Source: Mycobacterium sp. DL99 (GTDB lineage Bacteria; Actinomycetota; Actinomycetes; Mycobacteriales; Mycobacteriaceae). Taken from it: DNA of 64,000 nucleotides. A model generated the notes under the pieces. That model was not told the origin of the DNA and made no database searches. It saw only the letters and a program-made list of their open reading frames with translations. Position 1 is the first letter of the stretch. The number at the start of each line of letters is the position of its first letter. Both the position numbers and the translations under genes were made by a program. Below are positions 9,801-17,978 of this stretch, in pieces. The stretch is taken from NCBI RefSeq assembly GCF_004762045.1, contig NZ_SJOM01000007.1, forward strand, positions 2,849,655-2,913,654, given 5' to 3'.

Positions 9801-10164
9801 CACCGACAATCCCGACGTCCAGGTGGGCGGTGTGCGGTTCCGTGCCTGGCAGCCGCCCAGCGCACTGCACCCGACGATCACCGTGGACTCCCCGCTGCAG
9901 TTCGAACTGGTGGACGGCAGCACCGGGCAGTCCAAGGGCGGCTGCACGTACCACGTGGCACACCCGGGTGGACGGTCCTACGACACCCCACCGGTCAACG
10001 CGGTCGAGGCCGAGTCGCGGCGTGGCCGTCGATTCGAAGCGGCGGGATTCACCCCGGGCACCATCGACCTGGCGGATCTGAGGGAGAAGCAGGCACGCCA
10101 ATCCACTGATGTCGGCGCGCCCGGAATTCTGGATCTACGTCGGGTGCGTACCGTTCTTAACTGA
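6859..10164 (+). CDS. Transglutaminase-like / DUF2126 fusion protein
   Basis: A 1101-residue two-part protein. Residues 1-300 are a bacterial transglutaminase-like module (N-terminal beta domain, then core) with a complete catalytic triad: C188 in GSCRDSAWLL, H237 in DLHAWAEAY and D253 in GLDPTSG. From GGEPTF at residue 338 onward it is DUF2126, a large domain proposed to be amide-ligase-like, with a G-G-T-G-G-G-N-H-I-T-L-G-G segment. The stop overlaps the next start (TGATG). This arrangement with permuted ATP-grasp/alpha-E genes is conserved in many bacteria and is predicted to make or modify peptides. The product is not known. Confidence 0.92.
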   Translation: MGIKVALEHRTSYTFDRLVELHPHVIRLRPAPHSRTPIEAYSLTVEPAGHFINWQQDAFGNFLARLVFPDRTRMLTITVGLIADLKVINPFDFFIEDYAESFGFEYPKALLEDLKPYLRPVDEEAEGSGPGELVKAWVSNFTVPPGTRTIDYLVALNRAVNADIGYSVRMEPGVQTPDVTLRTGIGSCRDSAWLLVSILRRLGLAARFVSGYLVQLTSDVEALDGPSGPAADFTDLHAWAEAYIPGAGWIGLDPTSGLFAGEGHIPLSATPHPESAAPITGATGPCESALEYSNVVTRIHEDPRVTLPYTDAAWTAITKLGAEVDQRLADGDVRLTVGGEPTFVSIDNQVDPEWTTDADGKHKRERASVLAARLKAVWAPAGLIQRSQGKWYPGEPLPRWQIGLVWRTDDQPLWNDAALLADPWGGAVPALADDAGQRILAAVAADFGLPAGQVRPAYEDALSRLAAAARQPAGEPVAAADDLADDTPDARAELLARLDAPVDQPAAYVLPLHRRADGSGWASADWQLRRGRIVLTEGDSPAGLRLPLNAISWHPPRPAYDADPLSRRTDVRAEPDDAALEPADEAPTTALVAEIRSGFLYIYLPPTEELDDFVDLVARVESAAAKLDTPVVIEGYGPPPDPRIAAMSITPDPGVIEVNVAPTAGFAEQKAQLETLYEQARQARLSTESFDVDGTHGGTGGGNHITLGGITPADSPLLRRPDLLVSLLTYWQRHPSLSYLFAGRFIGTTSQAPRVDEGRSEALYELEIAFAEIARLTDAGGTAQAWVTDRALRHLLTDITGNTHRAEFCIDKLYSPDSARGRLGLLELRGFEMPPHFQMAMVQSLLVRALVARFWEEPLRAPLIRHGANLHGRYLLPHFLIHDIAEVAADLRAHGINFDTSWLDPFTEFRFPRVGTTVCDGVEIELRGAIEPWNVLGEESTAGGTARYVDSSVERVQVRLVGADRHRYIVTANGYPIPLLATDNPDVQVGGVRFRAWQPPSALHPTITVDSPLQFELVDGSTGQSKGGCTYHVAHPGGRSYDTPPVNAVEAESRRGRRFEAAGFTPGTIDLADLREKQARQSTDVGAPGILDLRRVRTVLN

Positions 10165-12854
10165 TGGTTCTACGTGCGAACGGCTCACCGGAGTCAGCCC
10201 AAGCCACTGGTGTTGCCGCGGACACCGGTGTGGATGTTGACGGCGTACTGGCCGCCTATCGCAGTTCCCGGGCCCAGCAGGCGCTGTTCGACGTGCGCGA
10301 CGACGGCGGCGGTGCCGGTTACGACGAGTTGGTCGATGCCTCGGGCGACGTCCGCCCGGCCTGGCGGGAGCTGGCCGAGGGCGTCGGCGAGCGGGGCCGT
10401 GACGGTCTGGACCGGCTCCGCGCCGTGGTGCGCGGCCTCGTCGACAACGACGGCATCACCTACATCCAGGTGGACCGTCACGGGGAGGTGGTCACCGACG
10501 GTGACGGCACCGCCGTACCCGGCCCCTGGCATCTTGATGCGCTGCCGCTGGTGATCTCGGCGCAGGACTGGGATTCGCTGGAATCGGGTCTGGTGCAGCG
10601 TTCCCGGCTGCTCGATGCGGTGCTCACCGATCTGTACGGTGCCCGCCGCTCGATCACCAGCGGGGTACTGCCCGCCCAGTTGCTGTTCGCCCATCCCGGA
10701 TACGTGCGCGCCGCGCGTGGCGTCGTGGTGCCAGGACGCCATCAGTTGTTTCTGCACGGCTGCGACGTCAGCCGCGGCGACGACGGCTCCTTCATGGTGA
10801 ATGCGGACTGGACGCAGGCACCCTCGGGCGCCGGCTACGCGTTGGCCGACCGCCGCGTCATCGCCCACGCGGCCCCCGACCTCTATGAGCGGATCGGCCC
10901 GCGGCCGGCCTCACCGTGGGCGCAGGCGCTGCGCCTGGCCCTTCTGGACGCGGCGCCCGAGGCCGCCCAAGAGCCTGTGGTCGTGGTGCTCAGCCCCGGA
11001 ATCCATTCTGAGACAGCCTTCGACCAGGCCTACCTGGCCGGTGTGCTCGGCTTCCCACTCGTGGAGAGCGCCGATCTGGTGGTCCGTGACGGCACGCTGT
11101 GGATGCGGTCGCTGGGCACCCTCAAACGCGTCGACGTGGTGTTGCGCCGTGTCGATGCCGATTACATGGATCCGCTGGATCTGCGCCCCGATTCCCGGCT
11201 CGGCGTGGTCGGCCTCGTCGAGGTGTTGCGCCGCGGCGCGGTGACGGTGGTCAACACGCTGGGCAGCGGGATTCTGGAAAGTCCGGGCCTGGCCCGATTT
11301 CTGCCGGAGTTGGCCGAGCTGCTGTTGGATGAGAAACCGCAACTGACGGCCGCTCCGATGTACTGGGGCGGCATCGACATCGAACGCTCCCATCTGCTCA
11401 CCAAGCTGACCTCACTGTTGATCCGGCCCGTCAGCGGCGGTGAGATGATCGTCGGGCCGACGCTGTCGGCTGCAGATCGCGAGAATCTGGCGGCACGTAT
11501 CGAGGCTGAGCCGGTCGAGTGGGTGGGGCAGGAGTTACCTCAGTTCTCCACCGCACCAACCGATTATCGGGCCAAGGGGTTGTCGGCCGGAAATGTCGGC
11601 ATGCGGTTGTTCACCGTGGCGCAACGCGGCGGGTATGCCCCGATGATCGGTGGGCTGGGCTACGTGGTCGCCCCGGGAAACTCTGCCTACCGGATGAACA
11701 CGCTTGCCGCCAAGGATGTCTGGGTGCGGACCCCGCAGCGGGTCACAGCCGAGCGCGCCCCGGTGGTCTCGGTCGAATTGGTGGCGCCCGGCGCGATCCC
11801 CAGCTCTACCCGGGCGGTCAGTTCGCCGCGTGTCCTCTCCGACCTGTTCTGGATGGGGCGTTACGCCGAACGTGCCGAGAGCACGGCCCGGTTGCTCACC
11901 GTCACCCGAGAGCGCTACCACGAATTCCGCTATCGCCCGGATCTCGAAGAGAGCCAATGTGTTCCGGTGCTGTTGGCGGCGCTCGGATCGATCACGGGCA
12001 CCGATACCGGCGATGCCGACGACGATCACGAGATGATCGCGATCGCCCCGGCCACACTGTGGTCGGCCACCGCGGACCGGCACCGGTCGGGCTCGCTCGC
12101 CCAATCGGTGGAGCGCCTCGCGCTGGCCGCCCGCTCGGTGCGTGACCAGATGTCCAACGACACCTGGATGGTGTTGGCCGGGGTCGAACGTGCCGTGCTG
12201 CGGCCATCGGCCGCTCCGCCCGAATCGCCCACCTCCGCGGACCTCTACCTCGCCAATGCGCACAGCCAGACCCTGGCCGGCATGCTGGCGTTGTCCGGGG
12301 TGGCGGCAGAGTCGATGGTGCAGGACATCGGCTGGACCATGATGGATCTCGGTAAGCGCATCGAGCGGGGCCTGGCGCTCACCGCGCTGCTGCGAGCCAC
12401 CCTGACGACGATGCGCAGCGCGGAAGCCGAACGCGCGGTGACCGAGTCGGCCTTGGTCGCCTGCGAATCGTCGGTGATCTACCGACGGCGCAATCCCGGC
12501 CAGATCAAGATCGCAGCGATCGCGGAACTGGTGTTGTTCGATGCCGAGAACCCCAGATCGTTGATCTACCAGTTGGAGCGGATCCGATCCGGTCTCAAGA
12601 CCCTGCCCGGATCGTCGGGCTCGTCGCGTTCGGAACGTCTGGTCGACGAACTGGCCACCCGGTTGCGCCGGCTCGACCCGGCCGACCTCGAGGAGGTCAC
12701 CGGCGAGGGGACCCGCGCCGAGTTGGCTGCCCTGCTCGACGGCATGCATGCCGGCCTGCGGGACCTGTCCGGAGTGATCACCGCGGCCCACCTGTCGCTG
12801 CCCGGCGGCATGCAACCGTTGTGGGGACCTGACGAACGGCGGGTGGTGCCATGA
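10164..12854 (+). CDS. Circularly permuted ATP-grasp / alpha-E domain protein
   Basis: An 896-residue fusion. Residues ~60-490 are the circularly permuted ATP-grasp module (old DUF404/DUF407), recognised by H-P-G-Y-V-R-A near 178, R-R-V-D-A-D-Y-M-D-P-L near 328-338 and V-N-T-L-G-S-G-I-L-E-S. From about residue 553 (S-P-R-V-L-S-D-L-F-W-M-G-R-Y-A-E-R-A-E) it is the all-helical alpha-E domain (DUF403). In other bacteria these are often two genes. The ATG overlaps the upstream stop, and the downstream gene starts inside this one. An ATP-dependent carboxylate-amine ligation is expected from the fold. Confidence 0.93.
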   Translation: MVLRANGSPESAQATGVAADTGVDVDGVLAAYRSSRAQQALFDVRDDGGGAGYDELVDASGDVRPAWRELAEGVGERGRDGLDRLRAVVRGLVDNDGITYIQVDRHGEVVTDGDGTAVPGPWHLDALPLVISAQDWDSLESGLVQRSRLLDAVLTDLYGARRSITSGVLPAQLLFAHPGYVRAARGVVVPGRHQLFLHGCDVSRGDDGSFMVNADWTQAPSGAGYALADRRVIAHAAPDLYERIGPRPASPWAQALRLALLDAAPEAAQEPVVVVLSPGIHSETAFDQAYLAGVLGFPLVESADLVVRDGTLWMRSLGTLKRVDVVLRRVDADYMDPLDLRPDSRLGVVGLVEVLRRGAVTVVNTLGSGILESPGLARFLPELAELLLDEKPQLTAAPMYWGGIDIERSHLLTKLTSLLIRPVSGGEMIVGPTLSAADRENLAARIEAEPVEWVGQELPQFSTAPTDYRAKGLSAGNVGMRLFTVAQRGGYAPMIGGLGYVVAPGNSAYRMNTLAAKDVWVRTPQRVTAERAPVVSVELVAPGAIPSSTRAVSSPRVLSDLFWMGRYAERAESTARLLTVTRERYHEFRYRPDLEESQCVPVLLAALGSITGTDTGDADDDHEMIAIAPATLWSATADRHRSGSLAQSVERLALAARSVRDQMSNDTWMVLAGVERAVLRPSAAPPESPTSADLYLANAHSQTLAGMLALSGVAAESMVQDIGWTMMDLGKRIERGLALTALLRATLTTMRSAEAERAVTESALVACESSVIYRRRNPGQIKIAAIAELVLFDAENPRSLIYQLERIRSGLKTLPGSSGSSRSERLVDELATRLRRLDPADLEEVTGEGTRAELAALLDGMHAGLRDLSGVITAAHLSLPGGMQPLWGPDERRVVP

Positions 12855-13768
12855 CCCAACCCGGCACCCGCTGCTACGACATCACCCATCGCACGGTCTA
12901 TCGCTACTCCGACGACGTCACGAGCTCCTACGGCCGTGGTTTTCTCACGCCTCGTGACCTGGACTGGCAGCGTTGCCTGTCCCACGAGCTGGTGCTCGAA
13001 CCGGACGCGGCCGATCGTTCCACCAGCCGGGACGCCTACGGCAACATCAGCTCGTATTTCCACGTCACCGAACGCCACCGCACGCTGAGCATCACGAGCC
13101 ACTCCGTGGTGGAGGTGGATCCGCCTACACCCGAACGCTATTCCGGTGCTTCGGCCAGAGCGCCGTGGGAGCTGGCCCGCCCGGTCGGCGGCGACGGTGC
13201 GCTGGCCGCCGAGTTCACCCTGGACCTGTCGCCGCCGGAGATCACCGACGCGGTGCGCGAATATGCCTCACCGAGTTTCGTGCCCGGACGGCCGCTGATC
13301 GATGTGCTGCGGGACCTGACGTCGAGGATCTACTCCGACTTCACCTACCGGTCCGGCTCGACCACGGTGTCCACCCAGGTGGCCGAGGTGCTGGCGGCGC
13401 GCGAGGGGGTGTGCCAGGACTTCGCCCGGCTGGCCATCGCCTGCCTGCGCGCCAACGGTCTGGCCGCCAGTTATGTCTCCGGCTATCTGGCAACCGATCC
13501 GCCGCCGGGCAAGGAACGGATGATCGGGGTGGACGCGACACATGCCTGGGCGTCGGTGTGGACGCCGCAGAATGTCTGGCTGGGAATGGATCCGACCAAT
13601 GACCAGATGGTCGACGAGCGCTACATCGTGGCCGGGTTCGGCCGCGACTACGCCGATGTACCCCCATTGCGCGGCATCATCTACACGGATTCGGACAGTA
13701 GTGTGATCGAGGTGTCCGTGGATGTGGCACCGCACCCGCCCGTTCGAGGGGGATCGCTGCGTGCGTGA
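12851..13768 (+). CDS. Transglutaminase-like cysteine protease family protein
   Basis: A 305-residue protein with ATGA coupling to the ATP-grasp gene. It has the N-terminal beta domain (YDITHRTVYRYSDDV) and a core with C188 (EGVCQDFARL), H231 (ATHAWASVW) and D247 (GMDPTND). It is a second, stand-alone copy of the module fused to DUF2126 upstream. Mycobacterial relatives are annotated as transglutaminases, but the fold also hydrolyses isopeptide bonds, so the direction of chemistry is open. The stop overlaps the next start by 8 nt. Confidence 0.93.
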   Translation: MTQPGTRCYDITHRTVYRYSDDVTSSYGRGFLTPRDLDWQRCLSHELVLEPDAADRSTSRDAYGNISSYFHVTERHRTLSITSHSVVEVDPPTPERYSGASARAPWELARPVGGDGALAAEFTLDLSPPEITDAVREYASPSFVPGRPLIDVLRDLTSRIYSDFTYRSGSTTVSTQVAEVLAAREGVCQDFARLAIACLRANGLAASYVSGYLATDPPPGKERMIGVDATHAWASVWTPQNVWLGMDPTNDQMVDERYIVAGFGRDYADVPPLRGIIYTDSDSSVIEVSVDVAPHPPVRGGSLRA

Positions 13769-14786
13769 TTTCACCTGTCCGAACTGCGGCCAGCACCTGG
13801 CTTTCGAGAACTCTCTGTGCCTTTCGTGCGGCAGTGCCCTGGGATTCTCGCTCGACGACATGGCGCTGCTGGTGATCACCGACACCGATCAGAACGGTCA
13901 CGCCGGTGCCGTCGATGAGGGCCAGTACGCGCTGTGCGCGAATCTGCATCTGGCCGAATGCAATTGGCTGGTGCACATCGGGCAGGGCGGCCGGCTCTGC
14001 GCCTCGTGCGCACTCACCCGGACCCGGCCGGCCGACACCGATACCGCGGCGATGTCGTCGTTCGGCGAGGCGGAGCAGGCCAAGCGCCGGCTGATCGCCG
14101 AACTGCACGAACTGAAGCTGCCGATCGTCGGCCGCGACCAGGACCCCCAGTTCGGGCTGGCGTTCGACCTGCTTTCCAGCGAGTCCGAGAAGGTCTTCAC
14201 CGGCCATCACAACGGCGTCATCACACTGGATCTCGCCGAAGGCGACGATGTGCACCGCGAGCAGCTCCGGATCGCGATGGATGAGCCGTATCGCACCTTG
14301 CTGGGCCACTTCCGCCACGAGATCGGCCACTACTACTTCTACCGGCTGGTTGCCCCGTCGGCGAGCTACTCCGCGCGGTTCCGTGAGTTGTTCGGGGATC
14401 CGGACGCCGACTATCAGGCCGCCCTGGACCGGCACTACCAGAGCGGTCCGCCCGCGGGCTGGGATGACGAATTCGTGTCGTCGTATGCCAGTATGCACGC
14501 GGCGGAAGACTGGGCCGAGACGTTCGCGCACTATCTGCACATCCGCGACACCCTGGATACTGCAGCGGCCTATGGATTTGCTCCGGCCGGGGCAACCTTC
14601 GAACGGAAAATACTGGGGCCCAGCGGTTTCGACACGATCATCGAGATGTGGCTGCCACTGGCATGGTCGCTGAACATGGTGAACCGGTCGATGGGACACG
14701 ACGATCTCTACCCGTTCGTGTTGCCCCCGGCGGTGCTGGAGAAGGTGCGGTTCGTTCACACCGTCATCGACGAGCTCACCGCCTAG
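13761..14786 (+). CDS. Zinc-ribbon, HEIGH-motif putative metallopeptidase
   Basis: A 341-residue protein from GTG 13761, preceded by a GAGGGGG ribosome site. The N-terminus is a four-cysteine zinc ribbon (C6, C9, C20, C23), with further cysteines near residues 60-90. HEIGH (186-190) is a zincin active-site motif of the HExxH type, and E-D-W-A-E-T-F-A-H-Y near residue 250 is a plausible third-ligand helix. It matches the family annotated as putative zinc-binding metallopeptidase. Its translational coupling to the transglutaminase/ATP-grasp genes suggests it acts on their product or substrate. Substrate unknown. Confidence 0.85.
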   Translation: MRDFTCPNCGQHLAFENSLCLSCGSALGFSLDDMALLVITDTDQNGHAGAVDEGQYALCANLHLAECNWLVHIGQGGRLCASCALTRTRPADTDTAAMSSFGEAEQAKRRLIAELHELKLPIVGRDQDPQFGLAFDLLSSESEKVFTGHHNGVITLDLAEGDDVHREQLRIAMDEPYRTLLGHFRHEIGHYYFYRLVAPSASYSARFRELFGDPDADYQAALDRHYQSGPPAGWDDEFVSSYASMHAAEDWAETFAHYLHIRDTLDTAAAYGFAPAGATFERKILGPSGFDTIIEMWLPLAWSLNMVNRSMGHDDLYPFVLPPAVLEKVRFVHTVIDELTA

Positions 14787-15409
14787 ACCCCCGGCGGGCT
14801 ACCGGGATCGAGAATCCCGTGGGCGAGCCGGGAGAGCGCGCCCTTGATCTGTTCGACGCTCAGTCCACGCGCGCGCTGGTGGGCGAAGCTCTCTGCCGCC
14901 AAGGGTGCCAGTAACACATCGACCAATGGATCCGGTTCAGCCGCACCGGCTTCCATCAACAGTGCGCGTACATGGGCGGTCCAGAAACCATATGCACCGG
15001 TGGTGAACCGCGCGCCCCCGGTCTCGGCGCCGAGCGCCAGATCGGCGTGCGTCTCCAGGAGTTCGATCATCGCCGCGTAGAACGCCGCGAGTCGCTCGGC
15101 CGGTGGCGCACCCGGGCCCAGCGGCGGCTCGCCGGACAATAGCTGCTGCTGTAGTGCGCGTTCGTGTTCGTCGAGCAGAGCCTCGGCTATGGCGCCGGTG
15201 CTCGGGTAACGGCGATAGAGCGTGCCACGCCCGACGCCGGCTGCCGTGGCGATGTGGTCCATCGTGACCGTTCGCGGATCGCGGCCGGCGAACACCGTGG
15301 CCGCCGCGGCAAGGATTTTCGCGCGGTTGCGGGCCGCATCGGCCCGCAGCGCGCCGACCCGTTCGGAGCCGGCGTCGTCGGACGCAAGGAGGTCTGCGCC
15401 GATGTCCAT
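14783..15409 (-). CDS. TetR-family transcriptional repressor
   Basis: A 208-residue regulator. The N-terminal TetR DNA-binding helix-turn-helix is clear (residues ~20-65: R-A-K-I-L-A-A-A, then MDHIATAAGVGRGTLYRRYP). The C-terminal ligand domain is divergent, as usual. ATG 15409 (MDIGADLL) is chosen because an earlier in-frame ATG would run the gene through the operator region. It is divergent from azoreductase-sugE, and two dyad operators lie between them. The last codon overlaps the convergent metallopeptidase stop inside a shared CTAG. Confidence 0.9.
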   Translation of the reverse strand: MDIGADLLASDDAGSERVGALRADAARNRAKILAAAATVFAGRDPRTVTMDHIATAAGVGRGTLYRRYPSTGAIAEALLDEHERALQQQLLSGEPPLGPGAPPAERLAAFYAAMIELLETHADLALGAETGGARFTTGAYGFWTAHVRALLMEAGAAEPDPLVDVLLAPLAAESFAHQRARGLSVEQIKGALSRLAHGILDPGSPPGV

Positions 15410-15436
15410 CACTGCACTGTAGCCGATCCGGGAAAT

Positions 15437-15457
15437 AAGTGGACGAAATGTCCGGTT
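15437..15457. promoter_or_regulatory. TetR operator dyad 1
   Basis: GTGGAC-N5-GTCCGG forms an imperfect dyad centred at 15447 in the TetR/azoreductase divergent gap. Its 8-bp flanks reappear inverted in the second site at 15471-15491. This is the expected shape of a TetR dimer site; binding by the adjacent TetR is inferred. Confidence 0.6.
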
Positions 15458-15470
15458 ACTTGCGATGCTG

Positions 15471-15491
15471 AACCGGACGTATTGTCCACTT
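15471..15491. promoter_or_regulatory. TetR operator dyad 2
   Basis: CCGGAC-N5-GTCCAC is centred at 15481, 34 bp (about three helical turns) from dyad 1, and is its mirror image outside the 5-nt core. It lies 16 nt upstream of the azoreductase start, so binding here would block transcription or initiation. Confidence 0.6.
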
Positions 15492-15506
15492 AACTCGGAG
15501 GTAGGC

Positions 15507-16160
15507 ATGACCACGCTTCTTCACATCGACGCGAGCGCCCGCAATCGGTCCGTCAGTCGTCAGATCGGCGCGGAGTTCGCCCGGTCCTGGCAGGCCGCAC
15601 ATCCGGACGGCCGATACCTCTACCGGGATGTCGCGGCCGATCCGGTGCCGTTCATCGGTGAGGGCTGGACCGAACTCTGTGACGCGGTACTGGCCGCAGG
15701 CAATACCGATCTGGACCGGCTCGAAGAGTTGGCGCGCACGCCGGAGCAGGCCGCGGCCTGGGCGATCGTGAAACCGCTGCTGGGTGAACTGCGCTCGGCC
15801 GACGTCGTGCTGATCGCCACGCCGATGTACAACTACTCCATTCCGGCCTCGCTCAAGGCCTGGCTGGACCAGGTGACCTTTCCGCGAATGTCCCTGGCGC
15901 CGAGACGATTCGTCGTGGCAACTGCCCGTGGTGGCGCATACTCACCCGGCTCGCCGAAAGCCGCGTTCGACTACCAGGAACGGTTCCTGCGGGATTTCGT
16001 CGCCGGGCACTACGGCGTGACCGACACCGTGTTCATCAATGCCGAGATGGCCAACGCGCGGGTAGATCCCGCGCTGGCGAAGTTTCGGTCGACACACGAC
16101 GAATCGCTGGCGCAGGCCCTTGCAGTGGCCCGCACCCTGGCCGTGGAGTACGCGAAATGA
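15507..16160 (+). CDS. FMN-dependent NADH-azoreductase / NAD(P)H dehydrogenase (quinone)
   Basis: A 217-residue flavodoxin-fold enzyme (AzoR type). The start MTTLLHIDASAR contains the FMN phosphate-binding S-A-R-N-R-S-V-S-R region, and M-Y-N-Y-S-I-P-A-S-L-K near residues 110-120 is the flavin-contact signature. ATG 15507 follows GGAGGT at good distance. The enzyme reduces azo compounds and quinones with NAD(P)H, usually as a detoxification step. Its stop overlaps the SMR exporter start (ATGA), giving a reduce-and-export pair under the divergent TetR. Confidence 0.92.
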   Translation: MTTLLHIDASARNRSVSRQIGAEFARSWQAAHPDGRYLYRDVAADPVPFIGEGWTELCDAVLAAGNTDLDRLEELARTPEQAAAWAIVKPLLGELRSADVVLIATPMYNYSIPASLKAWLDQVTFPRMSLAPRRFVVATARGGAYSPGSPKAAFDYQERFLRDFVAGHYGVTDTVFINAEMANARVDPALAKFRSTHDESLAQALAVARTLAVEYAK

Positions 16161-16477
16161 GTTGGCTGATATTGGGTTTGGCGGGGCTGGTGGAGGTCGC
16201 CTGGTCGCAGAGCATCAAGCCGACCGAAGGATTCACCCGGCCACTGCCCACCGTGGTGTGCGTTGCGGTCGGTGCGCTGTCGGTGTACCTGCTGTCGTTG
16301 GCCATGCGCGGTCTGCCGGTCGGCACCGCGTACGCGGTCTTCACCGGCATCGGCGCGGCCGGTGCGATCGCTCTGGGTGTGCTCATCCACGGGGACCTGT
16401 TGAGCGCGGGGCGCGCCCTGGCGCTGTCGATGATCGTGGGAGGCATCGCGCTCGCCCGGTTCACGAATCCGGATTGA
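16157..16477 (+). CDS. SMR-family small multidrug/guanidinium exporter, SugE-like
   Basis: A 106-residue, four-helix membrane protein of the small multidrug resistance family. The conserved membrane glutamate is in LAGLVEVAWSQSIK (E13). The W-S-Q-S-I-K and G-T-A-Y-A-V-F-T-G-I-G segments place it in the SugE/Gdx branch, whose characterised members export guanidinium and small quaternary ammonium ions. It works as an antiparallel dimer driven by protons. It is coupled to azoreductase and controlled with it. The 3' end overlaps the next minus-strand gene by 17 nt. Confidence 0.88.
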   Translation: MSWLILGLAGLVEVAWSQSIKPTEGFTRPLPTVVCVAVGALSVYLLSLAMRGLPVGTAYAVFTGIGAAGAIALGVLIHGDLLSAGRALALSMIVGGIALARFTNPD

Positions 16478-17078
16478 CCCTGGTGGCCGCCAAGTAGGCA
16501 CGCCCCCGTGGGGCGAGCCGGTAGCCGACGTCGAGGCTGATGGTCAGGCCCAGCCCCTTGAGCTGACGGACCCGTCGCTTGAACCGCGGCACTTCGAGGC
16601 CGACGCGCGCCGCAAGATCCGGTGCGCGGACGGCCTCGTTGGCCGCGATCATCGTCAGGTACCTGCGGGTCCACGCGCCGTCACCGCTGGCCGTGTCCCA
16701 GCGGTCCAGCCGGGCATCGATCAGCTGGATGTCGGCGTCGGTAAGTGTGTCGTCGGCGGCCAGATCGGGCCGCTCGTCCGGGCCCAGGTAGGAGACTGCG
16801 ACGAGGTAGGTGTGCGCGGCGGGTCTCCGGTCGAGCTGGGCCTGCGCTGTTGCAGCATCCGGATATCCCGCGGCGCGGGCCTGCGCGGTGCTCACGCGGT
16901 AACCGCCCGGGTGTTCGGTGACCGACTCGATACGAATCGTGCCGGCCTGGGTCCGTTGGGTTCCGCCCGGTTTGGCCCGGGGCTTGTCCCAACGCCGTAG
17001 CACCAGCGAGATGGTCCCGTCGGCAATGCCATCGGCAGTCGGCCGATCTAACAGCACGATCACGATCGTATGTCGCAA
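16461..17078 (-). CDS. ASCH/PUA-like N-terminal domain with C-terminal winged helix
   Basis: About 205 residues. The N-terminal half has L-R-R-W-D-K-P-R-A-K-P-G-G and G-T-I-R-I-E-S-V, resembling an ASCH (PUA-superfamily) domain that often binds RNA. The C-terminal half (residues ~130-200: W-T-R-R-Y-L-T-M-I-A-A-N, A-A-R-V-G, R-F-K-R-R-V-R-Q-L-K-G-L-G-L) looks like a winged helix. The start is uncertain: TTG 17078 is used, with GTG 17063 and GTG 17057 possible, since the frame is open far upstream but overlaps the divergent DUF3097 gene there. No function can be assigned. Confidence 0.7.
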   Translation of the reverse strand: MRHTIVIVLLDRPTADGIADGTISLVLRRWDKPRAKPGGTQRTQAGTIRIESVTEHPGGYRVSTAQARAAGYPDAATAQAQLDRRPAAHTYLVAVSYLGPDERPDLAADDTLTDADIQLIDARLDRWDTASGDGAWTRRYLTMIAANEAVRAPDLAARVGLEVPRFKRRVRQLKGLGLTISLDVGYRLAPRGRAYLAATRVNPDS

Positions 17079-17114
17079 CCCTGCTTTCGCCGCAGGCGTT
17101 CCTAGGATCGCCGC

Positions 17115-17948
17115 GTGACTGATCGCTACGGTTCCGACATTCTGGCCCGAAATCCGCACACCCCGAAGCTGACTCGATCGAAGGAGCAGCCCGCGGAGAA
17201 GGGCCTGGTCGTCGAGGATGCCCAGAGCGGTTACGTGGGTGCGGTGGTGCGGATCGAGGGCGGCCGGGTCGAACTCGAAGACCGCCGGGGCAAGGTGCGG
17301 GCTTTCCCGATGGGGCCGGGGTTCCTGATCGACGGCAAGCCGGTGAGCCTCGTGGTGCCCAAGCGGACCGCGGCGCCGGCACGCACGGCCTCGGGATCGG
17401 TCGCGGTGCCGAATGCCAAGGCGCGGGTCGCGCTGGCCAGCCGGATCTATGTGGAGGGCCGCCACGACGCCGAGCTCGTCGAGCAGGTCTGGGGCGCTGA
17501 TCTACGTATCGAAGGTGTCGTCGTCGAATACCTCGGCGGCGTCGACGACCTGGCCGACATCGTGGCCGAGTTCGCGCCCGGACCGGGCTGCCGGCTGGGC
17601 GTGCTGGTCGATCACCTGGTGACCGGCTCCAAGGAGGCCCGCATCGCCGAGGCGGTGCGCCGCGGCCCCGGCGGTGAGCACACCCTGGTGGTCGGGCACC
17701 CGTTCGTCGACATCTGGCAGTCCGTCAAACCGGCCCGCCTCGGCATGAAGGCCTGGCCGACCATCCCGCGCAACGTGGAGTGGAAGCACGGCATCTGTGA
17801 GGCTCTGGGCTGGCAACACCAGGACCAGGCCGACATCGCGCGGGCGTGGCAGCGTATCCGCGGCCGGGTCCGGGACTGGAACGACCTGGAGCCCGCACTG
17901 ATCGGCCGGGTCGAGGAACTGATCGACTTCGTCACCGCGCCGGCGTAG
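17115..17948 (+). CDS. DUF3097 family protein
   Basis: A 277-residue actinobacterial protein from a GTG start. The N-terminal region begins YGSDILARNPHTPKLTRSKE. The centre has I-Y-V-E-G-R-H-D-A-E-L-V-E-Q-V-W-G (residues ~112-128) followed by V-V-E-Y-L-G-G-V-D-D-L, which resembles the acidic signature of Toprim-like folds and could bind metal and nucleic acid. It sits directly upstream of rarA, a replication-repair ATPase, which is compatible with a DNA role. The cellular function is unknown. Confidence 0.85.
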   Translation: MTDRYGSDILARNPHTPKLTRSKEQPAEKGLVVEDAQSGYVGAVVRIEGGRVELEDRRGKVRAFPMGPGFLIDGKPVSLVVPKRTAAPARTASGSVAVPNAKARVALASRIYVEGRHDAELVEQVWGADLRIEGVVVEYLGGVDDLADIVAEFAPGPGCRLGVLVDHLVTGSKEARIAEAVRRGPGGEHTLVVGHPFVDIWQSVKPARLGMKAWPTIPRNVEWKHGICEALGWQHQDQADIARAWQRIRGRVRDWNDLEPALIGRVEELIDFVTAPA

Positions 17949-17978
17949 TCCGTCGTGCCGGCGTGGTAAGCAGAAGGC

